From Bacteroidota bacterium (lineage in GTDB: Bacteria > Bacteroidota > Bacteroidia > Chitinophagales > Chitinophagaceae), in NCBI GenBank assembly GCA_947454745.1, contig CANGMV010000028.1, positions 1 through 8,783 on the forward strand: a stretch of DNA of 8,783 nt, in the 5' to 3' direction. The position numbers were made by a program, and so were the translations under genes. How positions within the stretch are numbered: the stretch's first letter is position 1; each line of letters opens with the position of its first letter. Below the pieces are notes generated by a model that saw only the letters and a program-made list of their open reading frames with translations, was not told where the DNA came from and searched no databases. Below, piece after piece: positions 1-8,768 of the stretch.

Positions 1-275
1 AATGCCTTTGTAGCAGGCGTGCAATATATTTGTCCTGTAAATCCTTCCTTTACTAATTTAGGCAACAAGCCTGTATGATCGATGTGTGCATGTGATAAGA
101 CAACATAGTCTACTTTTAAAGGATCAAATCCAAAACTCGCATTCAATCCCTCGGTATCTCTTCCCATTCCCTGAAACATGCCACAGTCTAATAAAAAACT
201 TTCACCATTGTCTAACTGTACCAAATGCTTTGAACCTGTCACCGTACGTGCAGCTCCATGAAAACTTATTTTCAT
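1..275 (-). CDS. Beta-CASP-type MBL-fold hydrolase, N-terminal part (runs off the left edge)
   Basis: Reading leftward from the ATG at 275-273, the frame stays open to the window edge and gives 91 residues of an amino-terminal domain. It begins with the strand and turn GAARTVTGSKHLV (residues 7-19), then LDCGMFQG (29-36), then the zinc-binding HxHxDH motif in SHAHIDHTG (61-69; ligands His62, His64, Asp66, His67). This combination is characteristic of the metallo-beta-lactamase-fold proteins with a beta-CASP domain, related to the CPSF-73 and archaeal/bacterial RNA-processing nucleases, usually about 450-470 residues. The beta-CASP and RMMBL parts would lie beyond the edge. The likely role is a zinc-dependent, cytoplasmic RNA endo- or exonuclease; this is inferred from the family, and the substrate is unknown. 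The gene starts 27 bases after the mlaE-like stop codon, so it is probably co-transcribed with it. No Shine-Dalgarno site is evident, which is usual in Bacteroidota. The family call is firm; nuclease activity is not proven here. Confidence 0.88.
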   Translation of the reverse strand, partial: MKISFHGAARTVTGSKHLVQLDNGESFLLDCGMFQGMGRDTEGLNASFGFDPLKVDYVVLSHAHIDHTGLLPKLVKEGFTGQIYCTPATKA

Positions 276-302
276 TTAAAAAATTTATACTACTAAGTTA
301 AT

Positions 303-1040
303 CTATAAAGCAATGGTAGCCACTAAATAATCGGCAATTAAAATAAGGATACAACTTACCACCACCGATTGCGTTCCGGCCTTACCAATTTCTAAAGCAC
401 CCCCTTTTACATGGTACCCAAAATAGGCAGGGACGGTACTTACTATAAAAGCAAAAATGAATGACTTATAGAATGCAATTTGAATATAACTGGTATTTAA
501 ATCCTTACGAATACCACTAATATAAAGTTCATTTGGAATGGCGCCTGTCCAACCTCCTACTAAATAACCTCCCCAAATGCCAATCACGGCCGATATACCA
601 ACCAATACCGGCACCATGGTGAAGGCGCCCAATATTTTAGGCAGAATTAAATAATTTTTTGAATTGATGCCAATAATTTCAATTGCATCAATTTGTTCAG
701 TGGTGCGCATATTACCTAGTTCACTGGCAATTTTACTCCCCACAACACCTGCTAAAACAATACTTAAAAATGTAGGAGCGAATTCCAAAATCATACCATC
801 TCTTACAATAATACCAATGGTAGACAAAGGAATCATTGGATTCACCAACTGTGCGGAGGTTTGTACCGTCATTACAGCACCTAAAAAAAAGGAGATAATC
901 ACAACAATAGGCAAGGAGCCAATACCAATATCATAGCATTGCTTAATGTATTCCTTCCAAAACATGCGACGATTGTCTGTTTTGGTGAACATGCCTTTTA
1001 ACATTAAAAGGTACTTGCCAAAGTGCGTTAAAAAGTTCAT
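303..1040 (-). CDS. mlaE: MlaE/Ttg2B-type ABC transporter permease
   Basis: A 245-residue integral inner-membrane protein of the MlaE family, the permease of lipid-trafficking ABC systems (Mla/Ttg2/Mce type) that move phospholipids between the inner and outer membrane. About five hydrophobic segments are visible, near residues 38-60, 83-105, 136-161, 190-211 and 225-245. The family signature lies between and after the second: AGVVGSKIASELGNM (97-111) followed by TEQIDAIEIIGI (114-125), matching the conserved cytoplasmic elbow that contacts the ATPase. Length is normal for the family. The ATG at 1040 lies 20 bases after the maeB stop, and the stop is 27 bases before the MBL-fold gene, so it sits inside the run of co-directional genes. 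The oddity is context: an MlaF-like ATPase and an MlaD-like MCE protein usually adjoin this permease in Gram-negative genomes, but neither neighbour here is one. The partners would have to be encoded elsewhere. Family assignment is firm; the transported lipid and direction are unknown. Confidence 0.92.
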   Translation of the reverse strand: MNFLTHFGKYLLMLKGMFTKTDNRRMFWKEYIKQCYDIGIGSLPIVVIISFFLGAVMTVQTSAQLVNPMIPLSTIGIIVRDGMILEFAPTFLSIVLAGVVGSKIASELGNMRTTEQIDAIEIIGINSKNYLILPKILGAFTMVPVLVGISAVIGIWGGYLVGGWTGAIPNELYISGIRKDLNTSYIQIAFYKSFIFAFIVSTVPAYFGYHVKGGALEIGKAGTQSVVVSCILILIADYLVATIAL

Positions 1041-1060
1041 GCCGTAAAGTTAATGCATTT

Positions 1061-3403
1061 CTACTTCTTACGCTTCTTCATACGCTTCCACCAACTGGTT
1101 CTTTGCACTTCAGCATCGGTATCAATACGCGTTTTTAATTGCGCATCCACCACCGAAACTGTAGCCATGTTAATGATATTACGTACGTCGGAGCCTAATT
1201 GCAATACATTCACAGGCTTTTTAAGCCCTAATAATATAGGACCAATAATATCTACACCTCCTACTTCTTTTAATAAGTGATAGGAAATATTGCCTGCAGT
1301 TAAATTAGGGAAGATAAGCACATTCACATCGGCATCCACTAAATCACTAAATGGATAGTTGTCTCTTAGAATTTCTTTATTAAACGCCAACATTCCTTGC
1401 ATTTCCCCGTCTACAATTAAATTTGGATTTTTTTGCTTTACAATTCTGGTTGCTTCTGCCATTTTCCTTGCCTCAGGTGTATCACTACTTCCAAAATTAG
1501 AATAGCTTAACATGGCCACTCTTGGCACCATATTAAAGTTGCGTACTTCTTTCGCAACCAACAAAGTAATGTCTGCAATTTCTTCGGCAGTAGGGTCAAT
1601 ATTCACGGTGGTATCTGCTAAGAACAATGGACCTTTCTTAGTTAACAATAAATACATACCAGCAATTTTGCTGCCATTTTCCTCTACACCAATTGTTTGT
1701 AATGCAGGCTTAATGCCATCGGCATAATTACGTGTCAAGCCCGACAACATCGCATCTGCCTCGCCAGTTTCCACCATCATGGCACCAAAATAATTTTGCG
1801 TGCGCATTAACTTTAAACTCTCGTATTTATTAACGCCCTTGCGTTGTCTTTTTTGAAATAATAAAGAACCGAAAAATTCACGCTTAGCTTCCATTGCGTC
1901 ACTACGCACATCGATAATTGGCAAATCGGTAATGTCGATATTATTAGCGTCGGCAATACTTTTAATTCTTGCTTCATTTCCTAATAAAATTGGATACGCA
2001 ATACCATCATCATACACAATGCTTGCTGCTTTTAACACCTTCGTGTTTTCAGCATCTGCAAACACCAAACGTTTTGGATCACGTCTTGCCTTATTGCTAA
2101 TTAAGCGCATTAATTGATTGTCTAAACCTAATCGCTTATTTAATTGTAGTACATAATTATCCCAGTTGCTGATTGTTAACTGAGCTACTCCTGAATCAAT
2201 GGCGGCTTTTGCTACTGCAGGTGCAAGGGTACTCAACAATCTTGGATCCAATGGCTTTGGAATAATATATTCACTACCGAAACATAAATTTTGTTGATTG
2301 TATGCCATGTTCACAATATCAGGAACTGCGGTTTTAGCCAACTCGGCCAAAGCCTTTACGGCAGCCAGTTTCATGGCTTCGTTAATTTGCTTTGCACGCA
2401 CATCCAACGCTCCTCTAAATATATAAGGGAATCCTAACACATTATTTACTTGGTTCGGATAATCGGAACGCCCCGTTGCCATAATAATATCCTTGCGTGC
2501 ACTGGTTGCTGCTTCATACGCAATTTCAGGATCGGGATTTGCCAATGCAAATACGATTGGATTTTTCGGCATGGATGCTACCATTTCGGTAGTAACTACA
2601 TTGCCTACACTCAAACCTAAAAATACATCGGCATGTTTAAATGCTTGTTGCAAGGTAATATCTTTGGATTTTACAGCAAATGGCTTTCTGTCTTCACCTA
2701 AATCAGTTCTTCCTTGGTGCAACACGCCATCCTTATCGAACAAAGTAAAGTTTTCATACTTCGCACCTAAGGCAACATACAATTTAATACAAGCCATGGC
2801 TGCAGCGCCAGCACCACTCACTACAAACTTAGCTTTATCAATTTTCTTTTTTTGTAATTCCAACGCATTCAATAACGCAGCACTACTAATAATTGCAGTA
2901 CCATGCTGATCATCATGCATCACAGGAATATTCATTTGTTCCTTTAACTTCTGCTCGATATAAAAACATTCCGGTGCTTTAATATCTTCTAAGTTAATGC
3001 CTCCAAATGTGGGTTCTAGTGACTTAACAATTTGAACAAATTTATCTGGATCGGTTTCGTTAATCTCAATATCAAAAACATCAATGTCGGCAAATATTTT
3101 AAACAATACCGCCTTCCCTTCCATCACAGGCTTACTTGCTTCTGGCCCAATATTTCCTAAACCTAACACAGCGGTTCCGTTGGTAATAACGCCTACTAAA
3201 TTTCCCTTGGCCGTATATTTATAAACGTCGGCAGGATTGTTTTGAATTTCAGTACAAGGAATAGCTACCCCTGGACTGTAGGCCAATGACAAATCCTTTT
3301 GTGTCTTAGTTTCTTTAGTAGGAATGACTTCAATTTTACCTGGACGACCACTAGCATGATACTCAAGCGCTTGGTCTTTACGAAGGTTCTGTTTATTCGA
3401 CAT
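1061..3403 (-). CDS. maeB: NADP-dependent malic enzyme with C-terminal phosphotransacetylase-like domain
   Basis: A 780-residue, two-domain protein of the MaeB type. It catalyses oxidative decarboxylation of malate to pyruvate with reduction of NADP, supplying pyruvate and NADPH in the cytoplasm. The malic enzyme part covers about residues 1-425: [10 protein letters not shown] (41-50), [13 protein letters not shown] (74-86), the lysine-containing segment EGKAVLFK (95-102), the metal-binding MHDDQHGTA (162-170), the nucleotide-binding turn [11 protein letters not shown] (194-204) and ANPDPEI (288-294). Residues about 430-760 resemble phosphate acetyl/butyryltransferase: [17 protein letters not shown] (635-651), DGEMQG (665-670), [14 protein letters not shown] (698-711) and [20 protein letters not shown] (736-755). 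In E. coli MaeB this domain is regulatory, responding to acetyl-CoA, rather than an active transferase; the same is inferred here. NADP preference is assumed from the family. The protein ends in an unusually basic tail, [10 protein letters not shown]. It starts 51 bases after the amidohydrolase stop, the largest gap in the run, which contains a possible promoter element. Confidence 0.95.
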   Translation of the reverse strand: MSNKQNLRKDQALEYHASGRPGKIEVIPTKETKTQKDLSLAYSPGVAIPCTEIQNNPADVYKYTAKGNLVGVITNGTAVLGLGNIGPEASKPVMEGKAVLFKIFADIDVFDIEINETDPDKFVQIVKSLEPTFGGINLEDIKAPECFYIEQKLKEQMNIPVMHDDQHGTAIISSAALLNALELQKKKIDKAKFVVSGAGAAAMACIKLYVALGAKYENFTLFDKDGVLHQGRTDLGEDRKPFAVKSKDITLQQAFKHADVFLGLSVGNVVTTEMVASMPKNPIVFALANPDPEIAYEAATSARKDIIMATGRSDYPNQVNNVLGFPYIFRGALDVRAKQINEAMKLAAVKALAELAKTAVPDIVNMAYNQQNLCFGSEYIIPKPLDPRLLSTLAPAVAKAAIDSGVAQLTISNWDNYVLQLNKRLGLDNQLMRLISNKARRDPKRLVFADAENTKVLKAASIVYDDGIAYPILLGNEARIKSIADANNIDITDLPIIDVRSDAMEAKREFFGSLLFQKRQRKGVNKYESLKLMRTQNYFGAMMVETGEADAMLSGLTRNYADGIKPALQTIGVEENGSKIAGMYLLLTKKGPLFLADTTVNIDPTAEEIADITLLVAKEVRNFNMVPRVAMLSYSNFGSSDTPEARKMAEATRIVKQKNPNLIVDGEMQGMLAFNKEILRDNYPFSDLVDADVNVLIFPNLTAGNISYHLLKEVGGVDIIGPILLGLKKPVNVLQLGSDVRNIINMATVSVVDAQLKTRIDTDAEVQRTSWWKRMKKRKK

Positions 3404-3441
3404 GTAATAAGTTTATAACGAATGTTAGTTATCTAGCTGTA

Positions 3442-3449
3442 CAAAGCTA
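3442..3449 (-). promoter_or_regulatory. Possible Bacteroidota -7 promoter element upstream of maeB
   Basis: On the minus strand this reads TAGCTTTG, an exact match to the Bacteroidota -7 consensus TAnnTTTG, lying in the 51-base gap before maeB, 38 bases from its ATG. It would give a leader of roughly 30-35 bases. No TTTG-like -33 element stands at the usual 19-21 base spacing; the sequence there lies within the 3' end of the amidohydrolase gene and does not match. The motif is short and could be chance, so this is only a candidate secondary promoter inside the operon. Confidence 0.3.
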
Positions 3450-3454
3450 AGGAA

Positions 3455-4636
3455 TTAATTGAATAAGCTTACCCCTAGCCAAGCCATCATGCCAACGCCA
3501 TGGGCTATAGCATCCTCGTCTACTTTAAAAACAGGGGTATGTACATTATGAATAGCGTCTTTGGATTCATTGCGCACACCTAAACGGAAAAAACAACCAG
3601 GTATCACCTGAGAATAATAGCCAAAATCTTCGGCGCCCATTCTTAATTCAGTTTCTTCCACATTGTCGGCACCCATATATTGATCGGCCAATTTCCAAGC
3701 AGCTTCGGTTATCATAGGTTCATTATCAACAGTAGGATAACCAACATCAACTCTAAAATCAATTTCAGCTCCTGTTGCAATGGCCAATCCTTTTGCTTGT
3801 TGAAGCATTAATTCATGTGCTTTAAATCGCCACACTTCATCCATCGCACGGAATGTACCCATTAGTTTTACTTCACTTGGAATTACATTGGTTGTGTTGC
3901 CACCATGTATAGAACAAATAGATAAGACCGACGGATTTTGCGGATTGCGATTGCGTGATATAATCGTTTGTAAGCTCGTAATTAATTGTGCTGCCACTAA
4001 TACTGTGTCCACTGTTTGATGAGGTGTTGCAGCATGACCCCCACTCGATTTAATACTTACATATAATTCATCGGCGCTCGCCATCACCCGTCCTTTTCTA
4101 AAACTTAATTTGCCATATGGCAAACCCGGATGCACGTGTAATCCAATAATACCTTGAGGTGTAGGGTTTTGTAATGCTCCGTCACGAATCATATAACTTG
4201 CTCCGCCCGGATTTTTTTCTTCACCTGGTTGGAATAATAATTTAATAGTGCCTTCAAATTCATCACGCAAACTCCATAAAATTTTAGCAGCACCTAATAA
4301 AATTGTTGTGTGTACATCATGTCCACATGCGTGCATCACGCCTTCGTTCTTGGATTTATAATCTACCTCATTCTCTTCAATAATGGGCAACGCATCCATA
4401 TCGGCACGCAATGCAATTACACGCTTGCCTGGATTTTTTCCTTCAATGATGCCCAATACACCTGTAGTAGCAATCACCGTAAATGGAATACCTATTTTAG
4501 TTAACTGTGCTTGTACAAATTTACAAGTTTCAAATTCCTGATAACTCAATTCGGGATGTGCATGCAAATGTCTACGTGTTGCAACATTTTCTGCCTGCCC
4601 TTGAGCAGCTAAATTTTTAATTTTTTCTAGTAACAT
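3455..4636 (-). CDS. M20-family metallo-amidohydrolase (N-acyl amino acid / hippurate hydrolase type)
   Basis: A 393-residue cytoplasmic metallohydrolase of the M20D/amidohydrolase group, which includes hippurate hydrolase, N-acyl-L-amino-acid amidohydrolase and IAA-amino-acid hydrolases. It would cleave an amide bond to release a free amino acid. Landmarks are RRHLHAHPELSYQE (21-34), LRADMDALPI (76-85), the metal-binding ACGHDVHT (103-110; Cys104, His106), QPGEE (136-140; Glu139/Glu140 as catalytic base and ligand), GLHVHP (165-170; His167), the lid/dimerisation segment SSGGHAATPH (197-206), MGAEDFGYY (333-341) and HNVHTP (363-368; His366). All expected metal ligands are present and length is normal, so it should be active. 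No signal peptide is seen: the amino terminus MLLEKIKNLAAQG is not a leader. It starts 38 bases after the deoC stop. The exact substrate cannot be told from sequence; a peptide-scavenging or N-acetyl amino acid role is possible. Confidence 0.92.
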   Translation of the reverse strand: MLLEKIKNLAAQGQAENVATRRHLHAHPELSYQEFETCKFVQAQLTKIGIPFTVIATTGVLGIIEGKNPGKRVIALRADMDALPIIEENEVDYKSKNEGVMHACGHDVHTTILLGAAKILWSLRDEFEGTIKLLFQPGEEKNPGGASYMIRDGALQNPTPQGIIGLHVHPGLPYGKLSFRKGRVMASADELYVSIKSSGGHAATPHQTVDTVLVAAQLITSLQTIISRNRNPQNPSVLSICSIHGGNTTNVIPSEVKLMGTFRAMDEVWRFKAHELMLQQAKGLAIATGAEIDFRVDVGYPTVDNEPMITEAAWKLADQYMGADNVEETELRMGAEDFGYYSQVIPGCFFRLGVRNESKDAIHNVHTPVFKVDEDAIAHGVGMMAWLGVSLFN

Positions 4637-4674
4637 ATGATTGGGACTAAATGGTAACTATTTAAAGTTACAAA

Positions 4675-5355
4675 TTAATAGTTGCTTTTTACATTATCCG
4701 TAACAGCGCCGGTTACAATAGCTACTCCTGCACTACATCCAATACGCGTAGCACCTGCGTCGATCATTTGTTTGGCAGTTGCATAATCTCTTATGCCTCC
4801 CGAAGCTTTAATTTGAATGGAGTCAGGCAAATGCTTTCGGAATAATTGAACCGCTTCCACACTTGCTCCTTTGTCGGCATAGCCAGTAGAAGTTTTTAAA
4901 AAGTCAATGCCAGCAATGCCATATATGTCACAGCATTTTATAATTTCATCATCGGTTAATACACCCGACTCAATAATAATTTTAACTGCCTTGCCTTTAG
5001 AACGAATAATAGGCATGATATGATTAATTTCGTCGGCTATTGCAGCCCAGTCTCCATTTTTAATGGCAGAAATATTCGCAACTACATCTAATTCATCGGC
5101 ACCATCCACCATCGCTAAAATAATTTCAGCAATCTTGGCTTCGGTAGCACTGTATCCAAATGGAAAACCAATCACAGTGGCCACTTTTACATCCGAACCT
5201 GCAACATGCGCTTTAGCCAATTTTACAAAATTAGGTGGCACACATACTGCAGCAAAATCATGCAATTTTGCTTCGGCACATAATTTTTCGATATCTGAAA
5301 CCAAGCAAGTTGGTTTTAAAATTGTATGATCGATGTACTTATTAATAGGCATCAT
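4675..5355 (-). CDS. deoC: Deoxyribose-phosphate aldolase
   Basis: A 226-residue class I aldolase that splits 2-deoxy-D-ribose 5-phosphate into D-glyceraldehyde 3-phosphate and acetaldehyde, the last step of deoxynucleoside catabolism in the cytoplasm. The TIM-barrel landmarks of the short DeoC subfamily are clear: YIDHTILKP (7-15), VCVPPNFV (37-44), VIGFPFGY (61-68), GADELDVV (85-92; Asp90), the Schiff-base lysine in FLKTSTGY (152-159; Lys154), KASGGIRD (183-190; Lys183, the proton-relay lysine) and GATRIGCSAG (201-210). Asp90, Lys154 and Lys183 correspond to the E. coli catalytic residues Asp102, Lys167 and Lys201. Two adjacent ATG codons (5355 and 5352) can serve as start; the choice changes one residue. 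The gene starts 30 bases after the secA stop. No deoxynucleoside phosphorylase or phosphopentomutase gene is adjacent, so the rest of the pathway would be encoded elsewhere. Confidence 0.96.
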   Translation of the reverse strand: MMPINKYIDHTILKPTCLVSDIEKLCAEAKLHDFAAVCVPPNFVKLAKAHVAGSDVKVATVIGFPFGYSATEAKIAEIILAMVDGADELDVVANISAIKNGDWAAIADEINHIMPIIRSKGKAVKIIIESGVLTDDEIIKCCDIYGIAGIDFLKTSTGYADKGASVEAVQLFRKHLPDSIQIKASGGIRDYATAKQMIDAGATRIGCSAGVAIVTGAVTDNVKSNY

Positions 5356-5385
5356 GTGTCAAAATAATTAAGGTCATTCAAAAAA

Positions 5386-8300
5386 TTATACCGCGTCCTT
5401 TCCGTGACAAGCTTTGTATTTTTTACCGCTTCCACAAGGACAAGGATCGTTACGTCCAATTTTCGGACCAACCGTTATAGGTGCTTGTTTTTGTTCACTC
5501 GGATCATGGTATTGTTTTTCTCCAACACCTTCTTCGGTGCGCCCTGCACTTAATTTACTCAAGTCCGTTTTTTGGGGACGTCCTTCTTTTACATCTTGTT
5601 CAATAGGCAAATGTACATGGCATAAAAACTGAACTAACTTGTGGTTAATTTCAATGTCCATTTTACGGAACAATTCAAAGGCTTCCATTTTATAAATAAC
5701 CAATGGATCTTTTTGTTCGTAAGTTGCCGTTTGCACAGATTGTTTTAAATCATCCATTGCACGTAAATGTTCTTTCCATGCATCGTCGATTAAACTTAAT
5801 GAGATAGATTTCTCGGCCTGTGTTGCCAATGTTTGTCCACCTGTATTCACGTTCTTGTCTAAGTTCACCAATACATTGTAAGCTACTTTTCCGTCACCTA
5901 CTGGAACAATCACATTTTCGATATGATTACCTTGCTCTAATCTTATTTTCTTAAATACAGGAATGCTTTCCTGCATGATATCTTTTTTCTTGTACTCGTA
6001 ATGTGCAATTGCTTCTTGGTAAACTGCTTCTACTAAATCATTTTCTTTTCCAGCAGCAAATTCCTCGGCAGTTATTTTAGTATCAAACCCGGAGTGTACA
6101 ATCAAGGCTAATTTAAAGTCCTCGTATGTGCCTGTTGTTTTATGAGATAATACTAAACCTTCAATGACTTGATAGAATGCATTGTCAATATCCAATGCCA
6201 ATCTTTCTCCAAACAACGCATGGTTACGTTTTTTGTAAATCACGGTTCTTTGTTTGTTCATTACATCGTCATATTCCAACAAACGCTTTCTGATTCCAAA
6301 GTTATTTTCTTCCACTTTCTTTTGTGCACGCTCAATGGATTTAGTGATCATGCTATGTTGAATAACTTCACCTTCTTTATATCCAGCAAAGTCCATCACT
6401 TTTGCGATACGCTCACTACCAAACATGCGCATTAAATCATCTTCTAATGAAACAAAAAATTGAGAAGAACCCGGATCTCCCTGACGTCCCGCTCTACCTC
6501 TTAACTGTCTGTCTACACGACGTGAATCGTGACGCTCCGTTCCTAATATCGCTAAACCGCCTACCGCTTTTACTTCGGGGCTTAATTTAATATCCGTTCC
6601 ACGACCCGCCATATTCGTTGCAATGGTTACTGCACCCGTCAAACCTGCTTCCGCAACTACTTGTGCTTCACGTGCATGTTGTTTGGCGTTCAATACATTG
6701 TGAGGAATGTTTTTTTGACGCAACATTCTGCTCAATAATTCACTCACTTCTACACTTGTTGTACCCACTAAAACTGGACGTCCTTTTTCTCTTAAATCTT
6801 CGATCGCATCAATCACTGCACCAAATTTTTCACGCTTTGTTTTAAATACCATATCCTGTTCATCAATACGAATAGCAGGAATATTCGTAGGTACTGTTAC
6901 TACATCTAATTTATAAATACTCCAAAACTCTGCAGCTTCTGTTTCGGCAGTACCTGTCATACCACCCAACTTGTGGTACATTCTAAAAAAGTTCTGTAAA
7001 GTAATGGTAGCATAGGTTTGTGTAGCAGCTTCAATTTTTACATTTTCTTTTGCTTCAATTGCTTGGTGTAAGCCATCGGAATAACGACGACCTTCCATGA
7101 TACGACCAGTTTGCTCGTCTACAATTTTAACCTGCCCATCGATCACTACATATTCTACATCATTGTCAAACAATGTATAGGCTTTTAACAATTGATTCAC
7201 TGTATGAATGCGATCGGCCTTAATACTATAATCTGAAATGATTACTTCCTTTTGTTGTAATTTTTCTTCCGCACTTAATGCAGCATTGGTGTCAATTGCA
7301 TTTAAACCAACACTAATATCTGGCAACAAGAAAAAGTTTGGATCTTCTCCTGCACCTGTAATTAAATGCAAGCCTTTATCTGTTAATTCTACTGAATTAT
7401 TTTTCTCGTCAATATGGAAATATAAATCCACATCCACATTGTGCATCTCTCTTTGCTGATCGGCTAAATAATGATTTTCTGCCTTTTGCAATTTCACTCT
7501 TACACCAGGCTCACTTAAGAATTTAATTAATGCACTATTCTTTGGCAAGCCTCTAAACGCACTGTACAAGGCCTTTCCGCCGTCTCTTGGATCATCATTT
7601 CCTTCTGCTAATTTCTTTTTAGCCTCAATCAAAAATTGGCTCACTACTTTCTTTTGTGCCTCCACCAATTTTTCAATTCTTGGCTTTAATTCAAAAAATT
7701 GCTGCTCGCCTGTTTGATGTCCCACTGGACCCGAAATAATTAAAGGGGTACGAGCATCGTCAATTAATACACTATCCACCTCATCCACCATGGCATAGTG
7801 ATGTTTACGTTGCACCATTTCCTCTGGCGTGTGGACCATATTGTCTCTCAAATAATCAAAACCAAATTCATTGTTGGTTCCGTAAGTAATGTCGGCGCGA
7901 TAAGCGTTACGACGCTCTTCGGAATTTGGCTGGTGCTTGTCGATACAATCTACGGTAATACCTAACCACTCAAACAAAGTACCATTCCACTCACTATCTC
8001 TCTTTGCTAAATAATCATTCACTGTTACAATATGCACTCCTTCACCTGCCAACGCATTTAAGTAAGCAGGTAATGTAGAAACCAATGTTTTACCCTCACC
8101 AGTGCTCATTTCGGCAATCTTACCCTGATGCAAAACAATACCTCCAATTAACTGCACATCATAATGCACCATATTCCATGTAACCGGCGTGCCAGCTGCT
8201 TTCCAAGTAGTTTGGAATACCGATTGATCGCCTTTAATTTCCACATATTCTTTTTTAACCGACAAATCGCGGTCTAAGTCGGTAGCAGTTGAAATCAACT

Positions 8301-8682
8301 CTTCCTCGTTGGTAAAACGACGCGCTGCTTCCTTTACCACTGCAAAGGCTTCTGGTAAAATATCCCAAAGTGCTTTTTCAATTTCCTGGTCACGATCCTT
8401 TTTGATCTTGTCAATATTTTGATAAATCGCATCACGCCCCATTAAATCACTTACTGACAATGCCTCTGCTTTTTCTTGCTCCGAAGCAATGAGTGCATCC
8501 AATTCACTGGTCTGTGCTTTAATTTTTGCTTTTAATTCGGGAGTTTTTGCCCTTAATTGGTCGTTAGACAAGGATTGATAGCCTTCAAAATGGCCATTAA
8601 TTACCCCTACTAAATGCTGAATTTTCTTGACGTCTTTCTCACTTTTCGAACCGCCAAATAGTTTACTTATAATTTGCAACAT
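5386..8682 (-). CDS. secA: Preprotein translocase motor ATPase SecA
   Basis: The ATPase that drives unfolded preproteins through SecYEG, at the cytoplasmic face of the inner membrane. The preferred start is the ATG at 8682, giving 1,098 residues beginning [19 protein letters not shown], which matches the usual SecA amino terminus. The frame extends 27 codons further to a TTG, but that codon lies inside a probable -7 promoter element and the extra residues look unlike SecA. Numbered from the ATG: Walker A MSTGEGKT (192-199), DEVD box (300-303), [16 protein letters not shown] (531-546), GMTGTAETE (574-582), the NBD2 motifs [11 protein letters not shown] (690-700) and [13 protein letters not shown] (726-738), the helical scaffold/wing region after about 760, a variable linker, and a SEC-C zinc finger [13 protein letters not shown] (1081-1093) that in other bacteria binds SecB and phospholipid. 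About 65 residues more than E. coli lie between SGP (about 319) and FHIDE (about 422), a feature I recall as normal for Bacteroidota. First gene of the run; deoC follows 30 bases downstream. Confidence 0.97.
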   Translation of the reverse strand: MLQIISKLFGGSKSEKDVKKIQHLVGVINGHFEGYQSLSNDQLRAKTPELKAKIKAQTSELDALIASEQEKAEALSVSDLMGRDAIYQNIDKIKKDRDQEIEKALWDILPEAFAVVKEAARRFTNEEELISTATDLDRDLSVKKEYVEIKGDQSVFQTTWKAAGTPVTWNMVHYDVQLIGGIVLHQGKIAEMSTGEGKTLVSTLPAYLNALAGEGVHIVTVNDYLAKRDSEWNGTLFEWLGITVDCIDKHQPNSEERRNAYRADITYGTNNEFGFDYLRDNMVHTPEEMVQRKHHYAMVDEVDSVLIDDARTPLIISGPVGHQTGEQQFFELKPRIEKLVEAQKKVVSQFLIEAKKKLAEGNDDPRDGGKALYSAFRGLPKNSALIKFLSEPGVRVKLQKAENHYLADQQREMHNVDVDLYFHIDEKNNSVELTDKGLHLITGAGEDPNFFLLPDISVGLNAIDTNAALSAEEKLQQKEVIISDYSIKADRIHTVNQLLKAYTLFDNDVEYVVIDGQVKIVDEQTGRIMEGRRYSDGLHQAIEAKENVKIEAATQTYATITLQNFFRMYHKLGGMTGTAETEAAEFWSIYKLDVVTVPTNIPAIRIDEQDMVFKTKREKFGAVIDAIEDLREKGRPVLVGTTSVEVSELLSRMLRQKNIPHNVLNAKQHAREAQVVAEAGLTGAVTIATNMAGRGTDIKLSPEVKAVGGLAILGTERHDSRRVDRQLRGRAGRQGDPGSSQFFVSLEDDLMRMFGSERIAKVMDFAGYKEGEVIQHSMITKSIERAQKKVEENNFGIRKRLLEYDDVMNKQRTVIYKKRNHALFGERLALDIDNAFYQVIEGLVLSHKTTGTYEDFKLALIVHSGFDTKITAEEFAAGKENDLVEAVYQEAIAHYEYKKKDIMQESIPVFKKIRLEQGNHIENVIVPVGDGKVAYNVLVNLDKNVNTGGQTLATQAEKSISLSLIDDAWKEHLRAMDDLKQSVQTATYEQKDPLVIYKMEAFELFRKMDIEINHKLVQFLCHVHLPIEQDVKEGRPQKTDLSKLSAGRTEEGVGEKQYHDPSEQKQAPITVGPKIGRNDPCPCGSGKKYKACHGKDAV

Positions 8683-8760
8683 ATGCCTTGTAAATAATTG
8701 TGTTAATATCCCTTTGTCAATATACGTGCCAAACTTTTCCGACAAGCTATTTAGGGGCCT

Positions 8761-8768
8761 CAAAGGTA
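8761..8768 (-). promoter_or_regulatory. Probable Bacteroidota -7 promoter element for secA
   Basis: The minus strand reads TACCTTTG, an exact match to the Bacteroidota -7 consensus TAnnTTTG. It is 78 bases upstream of the secA ATG at 8682 and would place transcription start near 8755, giving a leader of about 70 bases. The -33 TTTG element would fall at or beyond the right edge of the window, so only half of the promoter can be judged. The position, at the head of a run of six co-directional genes, supports the call. The 8683-8760 leader holds no recognised riboswitch, upstream reading frame or terminator that I can identify. Confidence 0.45.

Noticed and set aside
86..301. 71-codon plus-strand open frame near the left edge
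   Set aside because: It is antisense to the beta-CASP MBL gene, whose minus-strand translation carries clear zinc-binding motifs. The plus frame shows none.
2493..2909. 138-codon open frame on the plus strand
   Set aside because: It lies wholly inside maeB, antisense to its well-conserved NADP-binding region. The translation resembles no family I know. It is a coding shadow, as are the other shorter plus-strand frames.
3434..3449. Inverted repeat tagct / agcta in the gap before maeB
   Set aside because: The stem is only 5 base pairs with no T-run, too weak for a terminator or a confident operator. It also overlaps the candidate -7 motif.
4654..4671. Inverted repeat gtaact / agttac between deoC and the amidohydrolase gene
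   Set aside because: A 6-base-pair AT-rich stem without a following T-run on the transcribed strand. Expected by chance in such sequence, and not convincing as a terminator.
5356..5385. T-rich run and TATTTTG between secA and deoC as terminator or promoter
   Set aside because: No GC-rich stem precedes the T-run, and TATTTTG lacks one base of the -7 consensus, with no -33 element at proper spacing.
8683..8763. 27-residue amino-terminal extension of SecA from a TTG codon
   Set aside because: The TTG sits in a probable -7 promoter element, the residues do not resemble SecA, and the internal ATG gives the expected family amino terminus.
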